From: Polaromonas sp.
GTDB lineage: Bacteria > Pseudomonadota > Gammaproteobacteria > Burkholderiales > Burkholderiaceae_C
Direction: 5' to 3'
DNA: 49,970 nt
Assembly: GCA_028291905.1 (NCBI GenBank)
Contig: JAQGNK010000108.1
Coordinates: forward strand, 1-49,970
Positions 39,878-49,970 of this stretch are shown here, in pieces. A program made the translations under genes and the position numbers. The notes beneath the pieces were generated by a model that had not been told where the DNA came from, ran no database searches, and saw only the letters and a list, made by a program, of their open reading frames with translations. Position 1 is the stretch's first letter, and every line of letters starts with the position of its first letter.

Positions 39878-40987
39878 TTGAAATCCGCCATTTTTCTGGC
39901 ACGCCGCGGTGCGGCTTCGCTGGCCTTGCTGACGCTCGCCGCCCTCCCCCTGGCCGCCGCTGCGGCGGAACTCCCCGCCGACCTGAAAAGCCTGATCGGC
40001 ACGCCTGTGCCAGCGCCGGGCGAGATTGAAAATGCCAATGTGCTGGCGCTGAACCGGGCCATGTTCGAGCTGTACGGCGACGCGTCCGACGTGTTCCGCA
40101 AAAACATCCTGGCCAACCATCCGGTCATCCTGGCGCTGTTTTCCGGGGCGGGCGGCAGCTTCACGCTGTACCGGCCCGGCCAGGCGCCGCTCGAAGCGCC
40201 TTCGGTTCCGCTGGCCTACCAGCTGCTCAAGTCGGTAGGCCACAGCACCATGGCGCTGGCCCAGGTGGTCGGGCCTTACCTCAACAATCCAAAAGACAGG
40301 TCCTGGGTCGCGCCGATGCTGGCCTTTCGCAGCCGCATGCAAAGCGCGCTGGAAGGCGTCAACGCGACCGCCATGCCGCCTGAATGGCGCGAGAACAACC
40401 AGGTCATCCTGAAGGCCAACATCGCCTTCATGGACGACTGCTTGAGAAAAGGCGACATCAGCCATGACGCGCTCAAGGCGTTCTCGGTCAAGCAGGCGCC
40501 GTTCCTGGCCAAAAATGTCGCCTGGGCCGCGCAGGTGCAGGTGGCGCACTGGATGAACGTCATGGCCGAATGGAAGGCGCTGCTCGGCAATGACTGGGCC
40601 AAGACCTACGGCGCCAGCAACACGATTTACGTGACCCGCCAGAACAATGTGATCTTCAGCGTGCTGGCGCAGTTCTTCGGCCCCGAAGCCATCAACGACC
40701 GCCTGCTGTTGAGTGAAACCGTGTCCTTCACGACCAGCAAGGCCGACATGCTGGGCTCGCTGACCCGCATCATTGCCGACCGTTCGGTGGGCGATCTGTT
40801 CTTTGGCAACGCCCGCCTGATGGACTACGAGCTGATGGGCGGCGATGCCCGCGACGCCATCATTGCCGAAGCCGGCAAGCGCAACATGCAGCCGTTCTTG
40901 CCGCCCGTGGTGCCGTTTGGTTCAAAACAATGGCCCACGCTGGTCACGCCCGGCCCCGGCCCCGCCTCCATCAAGGATTTGCGCTAG
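39878..40987 (+). CDS. Hypothetical exported protein
   Basis: TTG start with gaagg RBS; signal-like LKSAIFLARRGAASLALLTLAALPLAAAAAEL; long ORF extends upstream to GTG 39692; family not recognised. Confidence 0.65.
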   Translation: MKSAIFLARRGAASLALLTLAALPLAAAAAELPADLKSLIGTPVPAPGEIENANVLALNRAMFELYGDASDVFRKNILANHPVILALFSGAGGSFTLYRPGQAPLEAPSVPLAYQLLKSVGHSTMALAQVVGPYLNNPKDRSWVAPMLAFRSRMQSALEGVNATAMPPEWRENNQVILKANIAFMDDCLRKGDISHDALKAFSVKQAPFLAKNVAWAAQVQVAHWMNVMAEWKALLGNDWAKTYGASNTIYVTRQNNVIFSVLAQFFGPEAINDRLLLSETVSFTTSKADMLGSLTRIIADRSVGDLFFGNARLMDYELMGGDARDAIIAEAGKRNMQPFLPPVVPFGSKQWPTLVTPGPGPASIKDLR

Positions 40988-41016
40988 CCGCATTCGTTTT
41001 AACCAGTAAATATCCA

Positions 41017-41086
41017 TTTTCAGCATCAAACAGGCCTCCAGCGCATGTATATCCTGCGTGATCAGCTATGAATACAATAGCAAAAA
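41017..41086 (-). repeat. Interspersed ~60-bp repeat, orientation B
   Basis: ttttcagcatcaaacaggcctccagcgcatgtatatcctgcgtgatcagctatgaatacaatagc. Confidence 0.8.
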
Positions 41087-41201
41087 CCTTTCAGCCAGCC
41101 CTGAACGCCGTGATGACCAGTCCAGGCGATTCGGGTAATTCTGCTTTCGGCCGGACGCATCGCGTCTTTGATCTTTCAACCACTCGCCCAGGGGCGCCAC
41201 T

Positions 41202-42053
41202 TTGAACCTCAACACAATTACCTCGGTCAAACGACCTGCCACCGCAGAAGAAATCAGCCAGTGGCAGCCCGGCGACGCCTGGCTGGCCGGCGGCACCTGG
41301 CTTTTCTCGGAGCCGCAGGCGCATCTGCGCACCCTGATCGACCTGCACGGCCTCGGCTGGCCGGCCCTGACGCCGACGGCCAGCGGCCTGGACATCGCCG
41401 CCACCTGCCGCATCGCCGACCTGCATGCCTTCCGGGGCGAGGCTGGATGGACGGCCACGCCGCTGATCGCCTCCTGCTGCGAATGCCTGCTGGCGTCGTT
41501 CAAGATCTGGAACGCGGCCACGGCGGGCGGCAATCTCTGCATGTCGCTGCCCGCCGGCGCCGTCATCTGCCTGACGGTGGCGCTGGAAGGGCAGCTTGAG
41601 CTGCTGGCGCGGGACGGCACTTCGCGCACTGTCGCTGCCGTCGATTTCGTAACCGGCAACAACGCCAACATCCTCCAGCCGGGCGAGCTGCTGCGCAGCA
41701 TCCACCTGCCGGCCAACGCGCTGCGCAAGCGCTTTGCCACCCGCCGCGCCACCCTCACCCACCTGGGCCGGTCGGCGGCGCTGCTGGCCGGCACGCAGGC
41801 GCACGATGGCGGCGACCTGCTCATCACCATCACGGCGGCCACGCCCCGCCCGGTCCAGCTGCGGCTGGCGCAGGGCACATCGGCCGAAGGACTGAAGCAG
41901 GCGCTTGACGCCGCGATTCCCCAAGACGGCTACTTCGACGACGTGAACGGCACACCCGCCTACAAGCGCCATGTCACCTACTACTTTGCCGAACAGATAC
42001 GGGCCGAGCTTTCAGCGCCCGCCCACGGCGCCACCCCCGGAGCAAACGCATGA
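41202..42053 (+). CDS. FAD-binding subunit of xanthine dehydrogenase/CO dehydrogenase-family molybdenum hydroxylase
   Basis: WLAGGTWLFSEPQ...LASFKIWNAATAGGNLCMSLPAGAVICLTVALEG. Confidence 0.88.
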   Translation: MNLNTITSVKRPATAEEISQWQPGDAWLAGGTWLFSEPQAHLRTLIDLHGLGWPALTPTASGLDIAATCRIADLHAFRGEAGWTATPLIASCCECLLASFKIWNAATAGGNLCMSLPAGAVICLTVALEGQLELLARDGTSRTVAAVDFVTGNNANILQPGELLRSIHLPANALRKRFATRRATLTHLGRSAALLAGTQAHDGGDLLITITAATPRPVQLRLAQGTSAEGLKQALDAAIPQDGYFDDVNGTPAYKRHVTYYFAEQIRAELSAPAHGATPGANA

Positions 42054-44761
42054 GCTACACCATCAACGGCCAGCCATTCAATGCCGAGCCCACCCCCGGC
42101 CAGTGCCTGCGCACCTTTGTGCGCGAGCAGGGCATGACCGGCGTCAAGAAGGGCTGCGACCAGGGCGACTGCGGCGCCTGCACCGTGTGGCTCGACGGCG
42201 AGCCGGTGCATTCCTGCCTGATGCCGGCTTTTCGCGCCGAAGGCCGCGCCGTCACCACGATTGAAGGGCTGGCCAAGGGCGACACACTGCATCCGGTGCA
42301 GCAGGCTTTTCTCGATGCGAATGCCTTCCAGTGCGGCTTTTGCACCGCCGGCATGATCATGACGGCGGCTTCATTCGACGATGCCCGCCGCGCCGACCTG
42401 CCGCGCTCGCTCAAGGGCAACCTGTGCCGCTGCACCGGCTACCGCAGCATCGAGGACGCCATCCAGGGCGCGCCCTGCGCCGCGCAGCTAGACGTGGCCG
42501 GCCGGGCCTGCGGCGCGAGCCTGGGCAACCCGTTCGGCCCCGGCATCGTGACCGGCAAGGCGCGCTACACCATGGACGCCGAAAAGGAATTTCCCGGCCT
42601 GCTGCACCTGAAGGTGGTGCGCTCGCCGCATGCCCATGCGCGCATCCTCGGCATCGACCGTACAAAAGCCCTGGCGCATCCCGGCGTGGTGGCCGTGCTG
42701 ACCTGGGAAGACGTGCCGAAACGGCTGTTCAGCACCGCCACCCATGAAGACCATCTGGTCGATCCCGACGACACCTATGTGCTCGACAACGTGGCGCGCT
42801 TCGCCGGCCAGCGACTGGTGGCGGTGGTGGCAGAAACCGAGGCGGCGGCGCAGGCCGGCTGCCGGCTGGTAGAAATCGACTATGAAGTGCTGCCCGCCGT
42901 GTTCGACCCGGTGCTGGCGATGCAGCCCGGCGCGCCGTTGCTGCATGACAAGGGCACGGCGGCCCAGGGCAACATCTTCGTCAACATCAAGGGCGAGGTC
43001 GGCAGCGTGAAGGACGGCCTGGCCGCCGCCCATGCGGTGCATGAGAAGACCTATTCCACCTCGCGGGTGCAGCATGTGCACCTGGAAACCCACGGCTCCA
43101 TCGTCTGGACCGGTGACGACGGCCGCATGCATGTGCGCACCAGCTCGCAGGCGCCGTTCATCGTCCAGCAAAAACTGGCCTACGTCTTCGGCATCAATGC
43201 CAGCCAGCTCCATGTGTTCACCGAGCGGGTCGGCGGCGGCTTCGGCGGCAAGCAGGAAATGCTGTCCGAAGACCTGTGCGTGCTGGCCAGCCTGAAGACC
43301 GGCCGGCCGGTGAAGTGGGAATTCACCAGAGAAGAGCAGTTCATCGGCGCCTCCACCCGGCACCAGATGACGACCCACGTCAAGCTCGGCGCCACCAAAG
43401 AGGGCCTGCTGACCGCCATCGACGTGCGGGTCGTGTCCAACACCGGCGCCTACGGCTCGCACGGCAGCGAGACGCTGGCGGCGGCACTCGGCAACCCGCT
43501 CACCGCCTACCGCTGCGCCAACAAAAAGGCCGACGGCTTTGCCATCTATACCAACATGATGCCGGGCGGCGGCTTTCGCGGCTACGGCGCCTCGCAGACC
43601 ACCTTTGCCATCGAATGCGCCATGGACGAGCTGGCCGGACAACTCGGCATCGACCCGTTCACCCTGCGCCGGCTCAACATGGTCAAGCCCGGCGACTGGA
43701 TGGAGTCGGTCTGGAAAGACCCGTCCGATGTCAGCTTCGGCAGCTACGGCCTGGACCAGTGCATGGACATCGTTGAAAAAGAGCTGGCCGGCGCCGGCGG
43801 CCTGTCCTGCCCGCCGGGCGACGAATGGCGCGAAGGCACCGGCATGGCGCTGGCGATGCTCGACTGCGGCCCGCCGACCGAGCACCGCTCGGGCGCGGTC
43901 ATGGTGATGCGGGCCGACGGCAGCTTTCACCTGGCAGTCGGCTCGACCGAAATGGGCAACGGCTCGGTCACCTCGCACCGGCAGATTGCCGCCTCGCTGC
44001 TCAACTGCCGCGCCGAGCACATCGAGATCATCAATGCTGACACCGACCTCACGCCCTACGACACCGGCACCTTCGCCAGCACCGGCACGGTGGTGGCCGG
44101 CAAGGGCGTGGCGCTGACGGCGGCGGCGCTGGCGGAGAACATCCTCGACTACACCGCCCGCCACACCGGAACGACAGCCGACCAATGGACGCTTGAAGAA
44201 GGCTTCGTAGTGTCCGGCGACCGGCGCATCGCCCTGCCCGAGCTGCACGCGGCGGGGATGCGCGACAGCCACCGCTTCGAGGCCAAGCGCAAGGCCTACC
44301 TGTCGCCGCGCACCACCGCCTTCAACGTGCAGGGCATCAAGCTGGCCGTACATACGGTGACCGGCGAGATCAGGATTTTGCGCAGCGTGCATGCCGCCGA
44401 CATCGGCCGGCTCATCAACCCGATGCAGTGCCGGGGCCAGATCGACGGCGCCATCGGCATGGGCGTGGGCTGGGCGCTGACCGAGCACATGGTCTATGAC
44501 GACAAGGGAAAGATGCTCAACCCCGCGCTGCGCAACTACCATATTCCGGCCTTTGCCGACGCGCCGCGCAGCGAGATCTTCTTTGCCGACACCTACGACA
44601 CCATCGGCCCGCTGGGTGCCAAGGCGCAGGGCGAATGCGCCATCAACCCGGTGGCGCCGGCGATAGCCAATGCGCTGAAAAACGCGACCGGCGTGCGCTT
44701 TGCCGACCTGCCGCTCACGCCCGACCGCATCTTCGACAGGCTCGCGCCGGTCGGCGCCTGA
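42050..44761 (+). CDS. Fused [2Fe-2S] plus molybdopterin-binding subunit of molybdenum hydroxylase (xanthine dehydrogenase/aldehyde oxidase family)
   Basis: [49 protein letters not shown]; then [41 protein letters not shown]. Confidence 0.94.
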   Translation: MSYTINGQPFNAEPTPGQCLRTFVREQGMTGVKKGCDQGDCGACTVWLDGEPVHSCLMPAFRAEGRAVTTIEGLAKGDTLHPVQQAFLDANAFQCGFCTAGMIMTAASFDDARRADLPRSLKGNLCRCTGYRSIEDAIQGAPCAAQLDVAGRACGASLGNPFGPGIVTGKARYTMDAEKEFPGLLHLKVVRSPHAHARILGIDRTKALAHPGVVAVLTWEDVPKRLFSTATHEDHLVDPDDTYVLDNVARFAGQRLVAVVAETEAAAQAGCRLVEIDYEVLPAVFDPVLAMQPGAPLLHDKGTAAQGNIFVNIKGEVGSVKDGLAAAHAVHEKTYSTSRVQHVHLETHGSIVWTGDDGRMHVRTSSQAPFIVQQKLAYVFGINASQLHVFTERVGGGFGGKQEMLSEDLCVLASLKTGRPVKWEFTREEQFIGASTRHQMTTHVKLGATKEGLLTAIDVRVVSNTGAYGSHGSETLAAALGNPLTAYRCANKKADGFAIYTNMMPGGGFRGYGASQTTFAIECAMDELAGQLGIDPFTLRRLNMVKPGDWMESVWKDPSDVSFGSYGLDQCMDIVEKELAGAGGLSCPPGDEWREGTGMALAMLDCGPPTEHRSGAVMVMRADGSFHLAVGSTEMGNGSVTSHRQIAASLLNCRAEHIEIINADTDLTPYDTGTFASTGTVVAGKGVALTAAALAENILDYTARHTGTTADQWTLEEGFVVSGDRRIALPELHAAGMRDSHRFEAKRKAYLSPRTTAFNVQGIKLAVHTVTGEIRILRSVHAADIGRLINPMQCRGQIDGAIGMGVGWALTEHMVYDDKGKMLNPALRNYHIPAFADAPRSEIFFADTYDTIGPLGAKAQGECAINPVAPAIANALKNATGVRFADLPLTPDRIFDRLAPVGA

Positions 44762-44764
44762 GCC

Positions 44765-45769
44765 ATGGCCGCAGCATCAGCGCCGCCGGTGAGCAGCACT
44801 TCCAGCGCGCCCCGCGTGTCCGCCGCCGGCACCGTCACCATCGTCACCCAGACGCGGGTGATGGCCGGCAAGGAAGTCGCCTTCACCGCCTGGCAGGAAA
44901 CCGTCAGCGCGGCGGCCGCCGGCCATGCCGGCTTCATCGACCAGAAAGTCATTGCGGCCAGCCCGCCGGCGCAGGTGGACTGGGTCATCCTGCAGCGCTT
45001 TGCCAGCATGGCTTCGGCCCGGCAATGGATGCAGTCGGACAGCCGGCTGCAGCTGATGAAAAGCGCCCAGCCGCTGCTGATGGGCAATGACGACATCCAC
45101 ATCATTCCCGACAGCGGCGGCGGCGTGCTGCCGGCGCCGGTGTCGGCGGTGATTTCCACTCGCGTCAAGCCGGGCCAGGAAGACGCCTACCGGGAATGGG
45201 AGCGGCGCATTGCCGCCGTCCAGGCCAGGGCGCCCGGCTTTCAGGGCTACCGCATCGAGCCGCCGATTCCGGGCGTGCAGGACAGCTGGCTGGCCATCGT
45301 GCGCTTCGATTCGGACGCCAGCCTGGACGGCTGGATGAAGTCGCCCGAGCGCCTGGCGCTGCTGGCCGAAGGCGAGGCGCTGAGCACGGAAGTGCGCGCC
45401 CGCACCGTGCGCAGCGGCTTCGACCAGTGGTTCACCACGGGCGGCGCGGCGGGCGCCAAGGCCCCGCCGACCTGGAAGCAGAACATGGTGGTGGTGCTGA
45501 TGCTGTATCCGGTGGTGTTCCTGTTCGGCCTGTGGGTTCTGAACCCTTTGCTGCTGACCCAGTGGCGCCTGCCGTTCTGGCTGGCGCTGTTTGTCGGCAA
45601 TGTCGCCAGCGTGGTGCTGCTGAACTGGCTGGTGCCCTGGGCCAGCAACCGTTTCAGCTGGTGGCTGCAGCCGGCCGGCGGCGACACGGCGCGCACCAAC
45701 TGGCTGGGCGCGGGGGTGATCATTGCGCTGTACGCGGCCACCATGGCGGTGTTTTCAGCGCTGCAATAA
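44765..45769 (+). CDS. Tandem antibiotic-biosynthesis-monooxygenase (ABM)-like domains with C-terminal TM helices
   Basis: Two similar units TVTIVTQTRVMAGKEVAFTAWQETVSAAAAGHAGFI and SAVISTRVKPGQEDAYREWERRIAAVQARAPGFQGY; TM segments MVVVLMLYPVVFLFGLWVL etc. Confidence 0.85.
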   Translation: MAAASAPPVSSTSSAPRVSAAGTVTIVTQTRVMAGKEVAFTAWQETVSAAAAGHAGFIDQKVIAASPPAQVDWVILQRFASMASARQWMQSDSRLQLMKSAQPLLMGNDDIHIIPDSGGGVLPAPVSAVISTRVKPGQEDAYREWERRIAAVQARAPGFQGYRIEPPIPGVQDSWLAIVRFDSDASLDGWMKSPERLALLAEGEALSTEVRARTVRSGFDQWFTTGGAAGAKAPPTWKQNMVVVLMLYPVVFLFGLWVLNPLLLTQWRLPFWLALFVGNVASVVLLNWLVPWASNRFSWWLQPAGGDTARTNWLGAGVIIALYAATMAVFSALQ

Positions 45770-45790
45770 GCAGAAATTTGCACAATTTTT

Positions 45791-45848
45791 AATAAAACCG
45801 CCTGAAGCGCATGCAGTACCTGCGCAGCCGGCTATTAACTTTGTAGCA
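45791..45848 (-). repeat. Interspersed ~60-bp repeat, orientation B
   Basis: aataaaaccgcctgaagcgcatgcagtacctgcgcagccggctattaactttgtagca. Confidence 0.75.
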
Positions 45849-45969
45849 TTCGGGCTGCCGGGCTGCAGCTGTTGCAAGTCGGGGTGATCTCGCACCAAGC
45901 GTTTCTTGTCCCAGGATGTGGCGGCCCCGCATCGGCTTCACGTCGAGCGATTGCCGTGCGCGGCTCCTT

Positions 45970-47445
45970 TCATGACGCCGCTTCGCTGATTGAGTTGCGC
46001 CTTGCAAGCGCACGGCCTGCCACCGCGATGGCGAGCGCGGCGACGATCAGCACCGCCGCGACGGCGAAGGTGACCCGCATGCCGGCGGCCACCGCCTCGG
46101 GGCGCGCCGTGGCGATGTCGGCTGCCTTTGAGGCGAGCGCGAACACGGCGCCCATCACGGAGGCGCCGGTGATGAGCCCGAGGTTGCGCGACAGGCTCAG
46201 CATGCCGGAAATGACGCCCCGCCGGTCCGCGCCAACATCGGCCATGACGGCGGTGTTGTTGGCCGTCATGAACAGCGCATAGCCGACGGTGATGACGACC
46301 ATTGGGGCGATGTAGCCGAAGAGGCCGAACGACGCCGGCATGCTGGCCAGGACGAGGCAGCCGGCGGCCACACCGACGAGCCCGGCGAGGGTCATGCGCT
46401 GGGCGCCAAAGCGGTCCGCCATGCGGCCAGCCGGCACGCCGGTGAGCGCGGCGGCGAGCGGGCCGACCGACAGGGCAAACCCGACCGTGGCCGCATCAAA
46501 ACCGAGCGCGCGGGACAGGTAGAACGGCCCGACCACCAGCGTTGCCATCATCACGGTCGAGACCAGCGCGCTCATGGCCAGGCTCGCGCTCAATGCAGGA
46601 TCGCGGAACATGGCCAGCCGGATCAGGGGCGAAGCGGCCCTGGCCTCGGCGAGCACGAAGAGCCCGGCGCCGACAAAAGCCGCCAGCAGCAGCGCCATGT
46701 TGAGCGCACCGAAACTGCCGCGCCCCAGGGTCACGGCCAAGGCGTAAGCCGCTAGCGTCAGGGCCAGCAGCAGCGTGCCCGCAGGGTCGAAACCGGCCTT
46801 GCCCGTCTTGGGCTGCGGGCGATCAACCGGCAGGCAGCGGTAGGCGAGCAGAAAAGCCACCAGCCCCAGCGGGATGTTGACGAAAAAGATGGCGCGCCAG
46901 CCAGGCCCGGCAATCAGCAGGCCGCCCAGCGAGGGGCCGAGCGCGGTGCCCATCGCCGACATCGTGCCGAGCAAGCCCATGGCGCTGCCGGTTCTGGCCT
47001 TCGGAACAATCCCGCTGACAAACGCCATGCTCAAGGCCATCATGATGGCGGCGCCCAGGCCCTGCACCGCCCGGGCGGCAATCAGCAGCCAGAGCGCGGG
47101 CGCGGCGCCGCACAAGGCCGAGGCCAGGGTGAACAGCAGGATGCCGGCCAGCAGCAGCCGCTTTCGGCCCATGATGTCGCCCAGACGCCCGGCGCTGACG
47201 ATCAGGGTGGTGATGGCCAGGAGATAGGCCAGGACGACCCACTGCACCTGCTGGAAAGAGGCGTTGAAGGCCTGGGCCAGGCTGGGCAGGCCGACATTGG
47301 CGATGCTGGTGCCCAGCGAGGACAGCAGCATGGACAGCGACAGGGCGGCGAGCGCCCACCGGACGGACGGGGCCGTGTCGGCGCTTCCCGCACTGGCGCC
47401 GCTTGCAGGAGCGGGCTCGGCTGGTGTTGCAGTGATTGATTTCAA
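45970..47445 (-). CDS. MFS transporter, DHA2 (EmrB/QacA-like) family
   Basis: LSMLLSSLGTSIANVGLPSLAQAFNASFQQVQWVVLAYLLAITTLIVSAGRLGDIMGRKRLLLAG; TTG start with GGAG RBS inferred. Confidence 0.92.
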   Translation of the reverse strand: MKSITATPAEPAPASGASAGSADTAPSVRWALAALSLSMLLSSLGTSIANVGLPSLAQAFNASFQQVQWVVLAYLLAITTLIVSAGRLGDIMGRKRLLLAGILLFTLASALCGAAPALWLLIAARAVQGLGAAIMMALSMAFVSGIVPKARTGSAMGLLGTMSAMGTALGPSLGGLLIAGPGWRAIFFVNIPLGLVAFLLAYRCLPVDRPQPKTGKAGFDPAGTLLLALTLAAYALAVTLGRGSFGALNMALLLAAFVGAGLFVLAEARAASPLIRLAMFRDPALSASLAMSALVSTVMMATLVVGPFYLSRALGFDAATVGFALSVGPLAAALTGVPAGRMADRFGAQRMTLAGLVGVAAGCLVLASMPASFGLFGYIAPMVVITVGYALFMTANNTAVMADVGADRRGVISGMLSLSRNLGLITGASVMGAVFALASKAADIATARPEAVAAGMRVTFAVAAVLIVAALAIAVAGRALARRNSISEAAS

Positions 47446-47592
47446 GGTGAACTCCGTGGTGTGGCGGCTCCCGAAATGGAGCTGCCTCAAGCCTATGGCT
47501 TTGTCCGGCATGGCGGAAGCCGCACCGGTTGCACTTTGTCCCTGCACCAGACGCCATGCCAGGCCACCCTCAAGCTGCGCTATGGTCGATGG

Positions 47593-48495
47593 ATGCCACT
47601 ACCCGATCTCAACCTGCTAATCACCCTGGATGTGCTGCTCGCCGAAGGCAGCGTGGCGCGCGCCGCAAGGCGGTTGCGGCTGAGCCCGTCGGCAATGAGC
47701 CGGGCGCTGGCGCGCTTGCGCGAGACCACGGGCGACCCGCTGCTGGTCCGGGCCGGGCGCGGCCTGGTGCCCACGCCCCGCGCCCTGGAGTTGCGCGAGC
47801 AGGTCGGCCAGCTCGTGCAGGACGCGCAGGCAGTGCTGCGCCCGGCCGACAAGCTCGACCTCCAGCAGCTGGTCCGCACGTTCACGCTGCGCACCAGCGA
47901 AGGCTTTGTGGAGAACTTCGGCGCAGGCCTGATCGCACGCGTCGGCGAGCAGGCGCCCGGCGTGCGGCTGCGCTTCATGCCCAAGCCAGACAAGGACAGC
48001 GGGCCGCTTCGGGACGGCGCCGTCGATCTGGAAACCGGCGTGGTCGGCAGGGCGACGGCGCCGGAGGTACGCACGCAGGCCCTGCTGCGGGACCGTTTCA
48101 TCGGCGTCGTGCGCAGCGGGCACGCGCTGGACCAGGGCGAGGTCACGCCGGCCCGTTACGCGGCCGGCAGGCACATCCTGGTCTCGCGGCGGGGGCTGGA
48201 CAGGGGGCCGGTGGATGAAGCCCTGGTCTCATTGGGGTTGGAGCGGGAGGTCACCACCATCGTCGGCGGCTTTTCGCCGGCCCTGGCGCTGGCTAGGGCG
48301 TCGGACCTGATTGCCACCGTTCCCGAGCGGCACACCGGCAACCTGCGCGACGGCATGCACAGCTTTCCCCTTCCGTTTGCCACGCCGGCGATCACGGTGT
48401 CCTTGCTCTGGCATCCACGGCTGGACGCCGATCCGGCGCATCGCTGGCTGCGCGGGTGCGTGCGCGAGGCGTGCGGAATCGATCCGGAATACTGA
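47593..48495 (+). CDS. LysR-family transcriptional regulator
   Basis: LNLLITLDVLLAEGSVARAARRLRLSPSAMSRALARLRETTGDPLLVRAGRGLVPTPRALELREQV; divergent from MFS gene. Confidence 0.93.
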   Translation: MPLPDLNLLITLDVLLAEGSVARAARRLRLSPSAMSRALARLRETTGDPLLVRAGRGLVPTPRALELREQVGQLVQDAQAVLRPADKLDLQQLVRTFTLRTSEGFVENFGAGLIARVGEQAPGVRLRFMPKPDKDSGPLRDGAVDLETGVVGRATAPEVRTQALLRDRFIGVVRSGHALDQGEVTPARYAAGRHILVSRRGLDRGPVDEALVSLGLEREVTTIVGGFSPALALARASDLIATVPERHTGNLRDGMHSFPLPFATPAITVSLLWHPRLDADPAHRWLRGCVREACGIDPEY

Positions 48496-48553
48496 TCAAA
48501 ACAGCCTCCAGCGCAGGAAGCATCTGCGCAAGCAGCTATTGATTCAGTAGCAA
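48494..48553 (-). repeat. Interspersed ~60-bp repeat, orientation B
   Basis: tgatcaaaacagcctccagcgcaggaagcatctgcgcaagcagctattgattcagtagca. Confidence 0.85.
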
Positions 48554-48566
48554 ATCGACATCGGCG

Positions 48567-49538
48567 TCACAAATCGAGTACCAGCCGGGGCGAGAGCGAG
48601 CGCGAGCAGCACGGCGTGAACTGGTCGTTGGCGGCCTGCTCCTCGGGCGTGAGGTACATGTCCTTGTGGTCGGGTGTGCCCTGGAGCACGCGCGTCAGGC
48701 AGGTGCCGCACACGCCCTGCTCGCACGACACCTGCACCTCCACGCCCGCATCGGCCAGAGCCTGCACCACCGTCTTGCCCGTGCGCACGACGACAACCTT
48801 GCCCGAGCTGGCCAGCTGCACCTCGAAGCTGGCATCGCTGCTGGACGCCGTCACCGTCCCGGCAAAAAACTCGTAATGCAGCTGCGCCTCGGGCCAGCCG
48901 CTGGCGCGGGCGGTGCCGAGCACCGCGTCCATGAAGCCCTTGGGGCCGCAGACGTACAGGTGCGTGCCGCTGGCGGGCGCGGCCAGCAGGCCGGCCAGGT
49001 CCAGCTTCTGCCCGGCAGCGCCGTCGTCGAAGTGGAAACTGACTTTCGGCGCAAAGCTGGAAGCGGCAATCCGCTGGCGGAACGCGGTGCGCTCGGGCGA
49101 GCGGGTGCAGTAGTGCATCTCGAAGTCGGCGCCCATATTGGCCAGCCGCTCGGCCATGCACAGGATGGGCGTGACGCCGATGCCGCCGGCCAGCAGCAGG
49201 TGGCGCTTCGCGTCATGCGCCAGCGGGAAATGGTTGCGCGGCGCGCTGATCTGCAGCAGCTGACCTTCGGCGATCTGCGCATGCATCGCCTCGGAGCCGC
49301 CGCGCGAGGCCGGGTCGCGCAGCACGCCGATCAGGTAGCGGTCGCTCTCCGACGGCGCATTGCACAGCGAATATTGGCGCGTCGGGCCGCCGGGCAGGTG
49401 CACGTCCACATGCGAGCCGGCCGAAAACGCCGGCAGCGCGCTGCCATTGACCGAGACCAGCTCGAAGGTGGCGATGTCCACCGCCTCGGGCTGCTTGCGG
49501 GCGACGCGGACCGACAGGGTTGATGTCGTGGTGCTCAT
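48567..49538 (-). CDS. Phthalate dioxygenase reductase/VanB-like oxidoreductase (FMN, NAD, C-terminal [2Fe-2S])
   Basis: GSHVDVHLPGGPTRQYSLCNAPSESDRYLIGVLRD; LLLAGGIGVTPILCMAERL; CEQGVCGTCLTRVLQGTPDHKDMYL. Confidence 0.93.
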   Translation of the reverse strand: MSTTTSTLSVRVARKQPEAVDIATFELVSVNGSALPAFSAGSHVDVHLPGGPTRQYSLCNAPSESDRYLIGVLRDPASRGGSEAMHAQIAEGQLLQISAPRNHFPLAHDAKRHLLLAGGIGVTPILCMAERLANMGADFEMHYCTRSPERTAFRQRIAASSFAPKVSFHFDDGAAGQKLDLAGLLAAPASGTHLYVCGPKGFMDAVLGTARASGWPEAQLHYEFFAGTVTASSSDASFEVQLASSGKVVVVRTGKTVVQALADAGVEVQVSCEQGVCGTCLTRVLQGTPDHKDMYLTPEEQAANDQFTPCCSRSLSPRLVLDL

Positions 49539-49551
49539 AAAAAAAGCTTTC

Positions 49552-49970
49552 TTAAACGCTGGTCAGCACGCCGGCTGCCACCTGCCGGGGCGCCTGCTCC
49601 TCTGCCAGGATGCGGTCGATGATTTTGCGCGACTGCACGCCGCCGGCGTCGATGTTGAGCTTGAGCAGGCCGCGCTCGGGGTAGTCCAGCAGGTTCTGCT
49701 GCTGGCGCTCGAGCATCTGCAGGTCTTCGCCGAAAATCTTGCCCTGGCCCTCGCGGATGCTGTCGGTCAGCGCCTGGTCCTGCGGATTGAACTTGCGCGC
49801 CATGCCCCAGAAATACCACATCGAAGTCTCGGTCTCGGGGGTGAGGAAGTCCACCACCACGCTGTTGGCCTTGTGGTTGGCCGGCGCGTCGTAGCCGCCC
49901 AGGCCGGCATGGGCCACGCCGACTTCGATCATCACGTGGCTGGGCGGGCTGAAGCGGCAGATCTGCCAGC
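49552..49970 (-). CDS. VanA-like Rieske oxygenase alpha subunit, C-terminal part (truncated by window end)
   Basis: Frame open to window end; VVVDFLTPETETSMWYFWGMARKFNPQDQALTDSIREGQGKIFGEDLQMLERQQ; next to VanB-like reductase. Confidence 0.88.
   Translation of the reverse strand, partial: WQICRFSPPSHVMIEVGVAHAGLGGYDAPANHKANSVVVDFLTPETETSMWYFWGMARKFNPQDQALTDSIREGQGKIFGEDLQMLERQQQNLLDYPERGLLKLNIDAGGVQSRKIIDRILAEEQAPRQVAAGVLTSV

Noticed and set aside
42488-44542. 684-aa minus-strand ORF inside the molybdenum hydroxylase gene
   Set aside because: Shadow ORF opposite a strongly supported CDS; no recognisable motifs.

Overview
The window looks like a high-GC betaproteobacterial chromosome, probably Comamonadaceae (Polaromonas/Rhodoferax-like; inferred from protein and repeat style only). 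Contents from left to right: (1) 3' end of an ETF-ubiquinone oxidoreductase gene; (2) an exopolysaccharide locus of about 19 kb: a rightward operon (small secreted protein, Wzx flippase, Wzy/ligase, two GT2, GT4, GMC oxidoreductase, NAD-dependent epimerase, hexapeptide acetyltransferase) convergent with a leftward eps set (EpsA-like LuxR regulator, sugar transferase, EpsL-like beta-barrel, GT8, EpsE-, EpsF- and EpsG-like export proteins, WecG/TagA glycosyltransferase); (3) a tandem glycine riboswitch followed by gcvT-gcvH-gcvP; (4) manganese catalase, FKBP, alpha/beta hydrolase and Nudix genes; (5) a two-component system next to a set of mostly exported redox genes (CrtC/AttH-like lipoprotein, multicopper oxidase, RCC1 propeller, diheme cytochrome c, SorA-like sulfite oxidase); (6) a molybdenum hydroxylase operon with a tandem ABM-domain membrane protein; (7) MFS/LysR pair and a VanB/VanA-like Rieske oxygenase pair cut by the window end. 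The most notable observations are: an interspersed ~60-bp repeat family (10 copies seen), one copy of which lies in frame inside gcvP without disrupting it; an MshEN-like N-terminal module shared by a WecG-type glycosyltransferase and the EpsG kinase; a shared 27-bp motif upstream of both epsL and epsE; and the MCO/RCC1/sulfite-oxidase locus. All calls are by eye; no searches were run.
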